Assembly: GCA_030616835.1 (NCBI GenBank)
Contig: JAUWWP010000160.1
Span: 1-6,458, forward strand
Direction of reading: 5' to 3'
Source of the DNA: Deltaproteobacteria bacterium
GTDB lineage: Bacteria > Desulfobacterota > G020345765
DNA: 6,458 nt
This document shows, piece by piece, positions 4,242 to 6,458 of the stretch. Both the position numbers and the translations under genes were made by a program. How positions within the stretch are numbered: the first letter of the stretch is position 1; each line of letters starts with the position of its first letter. The notes beneath the pieces were generated by a model. The model had not been told where the DNA came from. It ran no database searches and saw only the letters and a program-made list of their open reading frames with translations.

Positions 4242-5543
4242 ATGAGAAGCATAATCAAATCCATCTCGGGGGTTAAGGATATTTTGCCAAAAGATGTTAA
4301 GAAATGGCAGTTAATAGAGGATAAGGCGAGGGCGCTCCTGGAGGATTATGGGTTTTCGGAGGTTAGGATTCCCATAATTGAGAAAACAGATCTTTTCTCC
4401 CGAAGCATCGGAGAAAGCACCGATATAGTGGAAAAGCAGATGTATACTTTCCTGGACCGCGATGGAAGCTCAATAACCCTAAGGCCAGAGGGAACCGCGC
4501 CAGTAGTAAGGGCTTATATCGAACATAGCCTTTATGTAAAAGAACCCATTCAAAAACTATATTATATGGGGCCCATGTTTCGCCATGAGAGGCCCCAGAG
4601 GGGTAGATTGAGGCAGTTCTACCAGATTGGGGCCGAGGTATTTGGTATTAAAAATCCAAGCGTTGATGTGGAGATTTTAGGATTACTCATCCGCTATTTT
4701 GAAGAGCTAAAGATAGAGGGCTTAAGCCTTCAAATAAATTCCCTGGGGTGCTCGAGGTGCCGGTCTCCGTATGTGGAGGAGATGAAAAGATATCTGAAGG
4801 AAAGATATAAAGAACTATGCGAAGACTGCAAAAGGCGCTGGAAAAAAAATCCCCTTAGGATTTTAGACTGTAAGAAGGAGCGCTGTCAGGATATTGCCTC
4901 TCGGGCCCCGATTATCCTGGATTTTTTGTGTCCCGAGTGCCATCGGCACTTTGAAGGGGTCAAGGAAGAAGGGGCTTCGTTAAATATACCTTTAGAAGTG
5001 AATCCCCGGATAGTAAGAGGCCTGGACTATTATACCAAGACGGCCTTTGAGATAGTTAGCCAGTGTCTGGGGGCCCAAAATGCAGTGGTCGCCGGAGGGA
5101 GGTTTGATGATCTGGTGAAGGCCCTGGGAGGTCCTGATACCCCGGCTATCGGCTTTGCCTTAGGGGTGGAGAGGGTAGTGGAGCTTCTGCCCGGGGAGGG
5201 ACTGGATTATGGTAGCCCCTATTTGTTCATTGCCCCCCTGGGAGCAGAGGCCCGGAAGTTGGCCACAAAGATCATGAGCACAGTGCGTCCTTTAAAGATT
5301 AAAGCCGAGATGGAATATGAAGATAAAAGCCTTAAGGCTCAGATGAGAAGGGCTCATAAATTGGGGGCCAGATATGTCTTGATAATCGGCGATGAGGAGC
5401 TTAAAGAGGGAAGGGGTATCTTCAGGGATATGAGCAGGAAGGCTCAAGAGGATGTACCCCTTGATCCCTTTGATAGATTGATCGAAGAGCTAAGGGAGAG
5501 GATAAATAATCAAGGATGCCCAGGGCAGAAGAACAGAAAATAA
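4242..5543 (+). CDS. hisS: Histidyl-tRNA synthetase
   Basis: This cytoplasmic class IIa aminoacyl-tRNA synthetase charges tRNA-His. The ATG at 4242 gives 433 residues, close to the usual 420-430, and begins IKSISGVKDILP as the family does. Motif 2 is FRHERPQRGRLRQFYQ (113-128). The His-specific motifs are RGLDYYTKTAFE (259-270; Arg259 matches the catalytic Arg of the E. coli enzyme) and VAGGRFDDL (283-291). Motif 3 is GFALGVERV (304-312). An anticodon-binding domain follows (about 327-420) with the typical LIIGDEEL. The insertion domain carries eight Cys in four pairs (170/173, 193/196, 210/215, 230/233), a pattern found in a large group of bacterial HisRS and suggestive of metal binding. The Shine-Dalgarno is weak (TAAGAAT). 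An in-frame TTG at 4218 lies inside a palindrome and is rejected. It looks complete and functional; the last dozen residues are a variable polar tail. Confidence 0.97.
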   Translation: MRSIIKSISGVKDILPKDVKKWQLIEDKARALLEDYGFSEVRIPIIEKTDLFSRSIGESTDIVEKQMYTFLDRDGSSITLRPEGTAPVVRAYIEHSLYVKEPIQKLYYMGPMFRHERPQRGRLRQFYQIGAEVFGIKNPSVDVEILGLLIRYFEELKIEGLSLQINSLGCSRCRSPYVEEMKRYLKERYKELCEDCKRRWKKNPLRILDCKKERCQDIASRAPIILDFLCPECHRHFEGVKEEGASLNIPLEVNPRIVRGLDYYTKTAFEIVSQCLGAQNAVVAGGRFDDLVKALGGPDTPAIGFALGVERVVELLPGEGLDYGSPYLFIAPLGAEARKLATKIMSTVRPLKIKAEMEYEDKSLKAQMRRAHKLGARYVLIIGDEELKEGRGIFRDMSRKAQEDVPLDPFDRLIEELRERINNQGCPGQKNRK

Positions 5544-5597
5544 GGTCGGTTCTTGAATCTTGACACATTTAATAAAAGGAGAATGAGGGGGTGTCAG

Positions 5598-5825
5598 ATG
5601 ATTTGTGACATTTGTGGACAAGAGGGTGCGCGCGTCCGCAAGGTTGCCAGAACCTATGGCAGGGGTAAAGATCTACTGGTGATAGAGAACATCCCAGTGG
5701 TGAGTTGTCCCCATTGTGGAGAGAGCTACCTGACAGCAGAGACATTGCACGAAATTGAGCGTCTTAAACTCCATCGAAAGAACCTTGCCGTTGAACGCGC
5801 TGTGGAAGTTCTCAGCTTCGCATAA
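5598..5825 (+). CDS. YgiT/MqsA-type zinc-finger protein, probable antitoxin
   Basis: This 75-residue protein begins MICDICGQEG and has a second Cys pair in VVSCPHCGESYL (about residues 36-47). The two CxxC pairs form the zinc-finger layout of the YgiT/MqsA N-terminal domain. The helix after it (TAETLHEIERLKLHRKNL) fits the family. A C-terminal HTH, present in full-length MqsA, is absent; many stand-alone YgiT-type proteins lack it. ATG 5598 is chosen because GAGGGGG (5585-5591) lies 6 nt upstream. A longer start (TTG 5553 or ATG 5583) would put the zinc finger later and lacks a well-spaced site. Such genes usually sit beside a small toxin gene (for example DUF4258 or MqsR type), but none is visible on either side: hisS ends 54 bp upstream and only repeats follow. 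It is thus an orphan antitoxin candidate or a gene with another role. Confidence 0.8.
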   Translation: MICDICGQEGARVRKVARTYGRGKDLLVIENIPVVSCPHCGESYLTAETLHEIERLKLHRKNLAVERAVEVLSFA

Positions 5826-5913
5826 TTGAAGGAAGTAGGGAATTTTGGGTTCATGGCTTTAATTTATAGAAGGCGGGAATCAGGGTCAAACCCTAAGTTC
5901 TAAGTTCCCCTCA

Positions 5914-5936
5914 CCCTCTCCCATAAGGGGAGAGGG
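5914..5936. repeat. CCCTCTCCC/GGGAGAGGG hairpin repeat
   Basis: This is a perfect 9-bp inverted repeat, CCCTCTCCC (5914-5922) and GGGAGAGGG (5928-5936), with a 5-nt loop ATAAG. CCCTCACCCTCTCCC-type palindromes are a widespread bacterial dispersed repeat. It lies about 90 bp after the zinc-finger gene. The bases that follow, AAGTCCTATCC, are not a T-run, so a terminator role is doubtful. Confidence 0.6.
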
Positions 5937-6106
5937 AAGTCCTATCCCATTTTACCCATACAGAATCCTGAAGAGCCAAAAAGAAAAAGATAGTAAAAAC
6001 AAACTAAATATTACCACGTAATTGCAGACGGGCTTTCTTTTTGATATATTGGGTAGTGTGAACTTAACTGGATCTGGTTTTCTGAGAAAAAGCCAGCCAG
6101 TATAAT

Positions 6107-6126
6107 CCTTCGACAAGCTCAGGACA
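6107..6126. repeat. Dispersed repeat CCTTCGACAAGCTCAGGACA, copy A
   Basis: This 20-bp word recurs at 6329-6348 with one mismatch. CCTTCGACAAGCTCAGGAC is a sequence seen dispersed in many environmental bacterial genomes. Here it is enclosed by ATAATC (6102-6107) and GATTAT (6128-6133), which extends the palindrome. Confidence 0.75.
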
Positions 6127-6186
6127 AGATTATTGATATTGATCTTAACAAACTCAATAAGGGATAGGCGGGTTTTTTCCATTCTC

Positions 6187-6198
6187 CGTAGTACTACG
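6187..6198. repeat. 12-bp palindrome CGTAGTACTACG
   Basis: This perfect palindrome is followed by AAGGATGAACCAG. The CTCCGTAGTACTACG-AAGGA context resembles a dispersed repeat family rather than an operator, because no gene starts close by. Confidence 0.5.
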
Positions 6199-6240
6199 AA
6201 GGATGAACCAGTCCCGCTAAGGCGATTCGTATAATGTAGG

Positions 6241-6323
6241 GGCCGACGCCTGCCTGCCGTAGCTCCCGGCCTTCGTAGCGACTTCGGCGGAGTAGGCTCG
6301 GCGCAGGCAGGTCTCTGTCGGCC
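6241..6323. repeat. 83-bp long imperfect inverted repeat (large hairpin)
   Basis: The outer arms are GGCCGAC (6241-6247) with GTCGGCC (6317-6323). The inner arms are CCTGCCTGC (6249-6257) with GCAGGCAGG (6303-6311), offset by a 5-nt TCTCT bulge. The loop holds further CTTCG/GTAG words (for example CTTCGTAGCGACTTCGGCGG, 6271-6290) that could fold on themselves. It resembles a compound dispersed palindromic repeat. No coding or tRNA character was seen. Confidence 0.7.
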
Positions 6324-6328
6324 TTAAT

Positions 6329-6348
6329 CCTTCGACGAGCTCAGGACA
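6329..6348. repeat. Dispersed repeat CCTTCGACGAGCTCAGGACA, copy B
   Basis: This matches copy A at 6107-6126 in 19 of 20 positions, in the same orientation, 222 bp further on. It sits immediately after the large inverted repeat and about 70 bp before the PIN-domain gene start. Confidence 0.75.
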
Positions 6349-6417
6349 GAGAGTGGATCTAAGTACTGAAAGGTTAATCAATATCGTTCAGCCCTCAGTA
6401 AGAAAAGGAGAAAAGTC

Positions 6418-6458
6418 ATGCCTAAGGTACTTAAAGTGTATTTAGATACTTCCGTTCC
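6418..6458 (+). CDS. Probable PIN-domain protein (VapC-like), first 13 codons only
   Basis: ATG 6418 follows a good ribosome-binding site, AAAAGGAG (6403-6410), at a 7-nt gap. The window edge cuts it off after MPKVLKVYLDTSV. The pattern of a short beta strand followed by LDTSV is typical of PIN-domain nucleases, in which this Asp is the first metal-binding acidic residue. PIN proteins are often VapC toxins that cleave RNA, paired with a VapB-type antitoxin usually just upstream. No convincing antitoxin frame is seen in the preceding 590 bp, so the protein may be solitary or have its partner downstream. The visible part is too short for a firm assignment. Confidence 0.6.
   Translation, partial: MPKVLKVYLDTSV

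Larger units (their letters stand above)
5826..6417. other. 592-bp repeat-rich intergenic region, no credible gene
   Basis: No reading frame here looks like a real protein. The longest, 76 codons on the - strand at 5952-6182, has no family resemblance and runs across a dispersed repeat whose translation gives LVLSLSKD. The region holds several palindromic repeats, listed separately, plus an AT-rich stretch at about 5975-6060. A small hairpin AGGGT/ACCCT lies at 5882-5894. No tRNA-like cloverleaf was seen. Confidence 0.7.

Noticed and set aside
5560..5588. Promoter with perfect TTGACA at 5560-5565 before the zinc-finger gene
   Set aside because: No acceptable -10 lies 16-18 bp downstream (the position reads ATGAGG).
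5952..6182. Open frame of 76 codons on the - strand with a hydrophobic C-terminus
   Set aside because: It crosses the dispersed CCTTCGACAAGCTCAGGAC repeat, read as LVLSLSKD, and shows no protein-like conservation, so it is treated as chance.
6353..6424. Short + strand frame starting GTG 6353 as a possible antitoxin before the PIN gene
   Set aside because: It is very short, begins in repeat sequence, lacks a ribosome-binding site and resembles no antitoxin fold that I can recognise.

Overview
The window is a bacterial chromosome segment, most likely from an uncultivated Gram-negative lineage. A lipoprotein related to type IV pilus pilotins, a RodZ-like cell-shape protein and abundant short palindromic intergenic repeats support this. 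No marker here fixes a phylum. All genes recognised lie on the + strand.

Layout: the window opens with the AT-rich 3' end of a MazF/PemK-type toxin gene (1-150). A PfkB-family sugar/nucleoside kinase follows (240-1145), then an unrecognised protein with a very Glu-rich C-terminal half (1266-2057). A repeat-filled intergenic region comes next, with a 10-bp minisatellite at 2081-2240 and hairpins. The core is a TPR lipoprotein of PilF/PilW type (2352-3212), a RodZ-like HTH-membrane-DUF4115 protein (3346-4155) and histidyl-tRNA synthetase (4242-5543). This resembles the pilF-rodZ-ispG-hisS order of E. coli, without ispG. A small YgiT/MqsA-type zinc-finger antitoxin-like gene follows (5598-5825), then about 590 bp of repeats with no credible gene, and the first codons of a probable PIN-domain protein (6418 to the edge).

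The most interesting signal is a short non-autonomous, MITE-like element present twice. Both copies start with CCCCGTTAGAAG, end with an inverted version of it, and are flanked by a 4-bp direct repeat (TTTA or its complement TAAA). Copy 1 (2380-2477) lies inside the signal-peptide coding region of the TPR lipoprotein. With its target duplication it adds exactly 102 bp, or 34 codons, so the frame stays open. Removing it restores an ordinary 20-residue lipoprotein signal ending in VSGC. Copy 2 (3214-3337) lies between the TPR gene and rodZ. Removing it brings the TPR stop codon to within 5 bp of the rodZ GTG and restores one GAGG ribosome-binding site inside the last TPR codons. Today the right end of the element carries a second GAGG that serves rodZ. 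This in-frame insertion resembles the behaviour known for Rickettsia palindromic elements, but the sequence family was not recognised.

Functionally, the core genes concern the cell envelope (TPR lipoprotein, RodZ) and translation (HisS). The kinase and the acidic protein have no evident link to them beyond co-orientation. Toxin-antitoxin-like fragments (MazF, YgiT zinc finger, PIN) flank the core.
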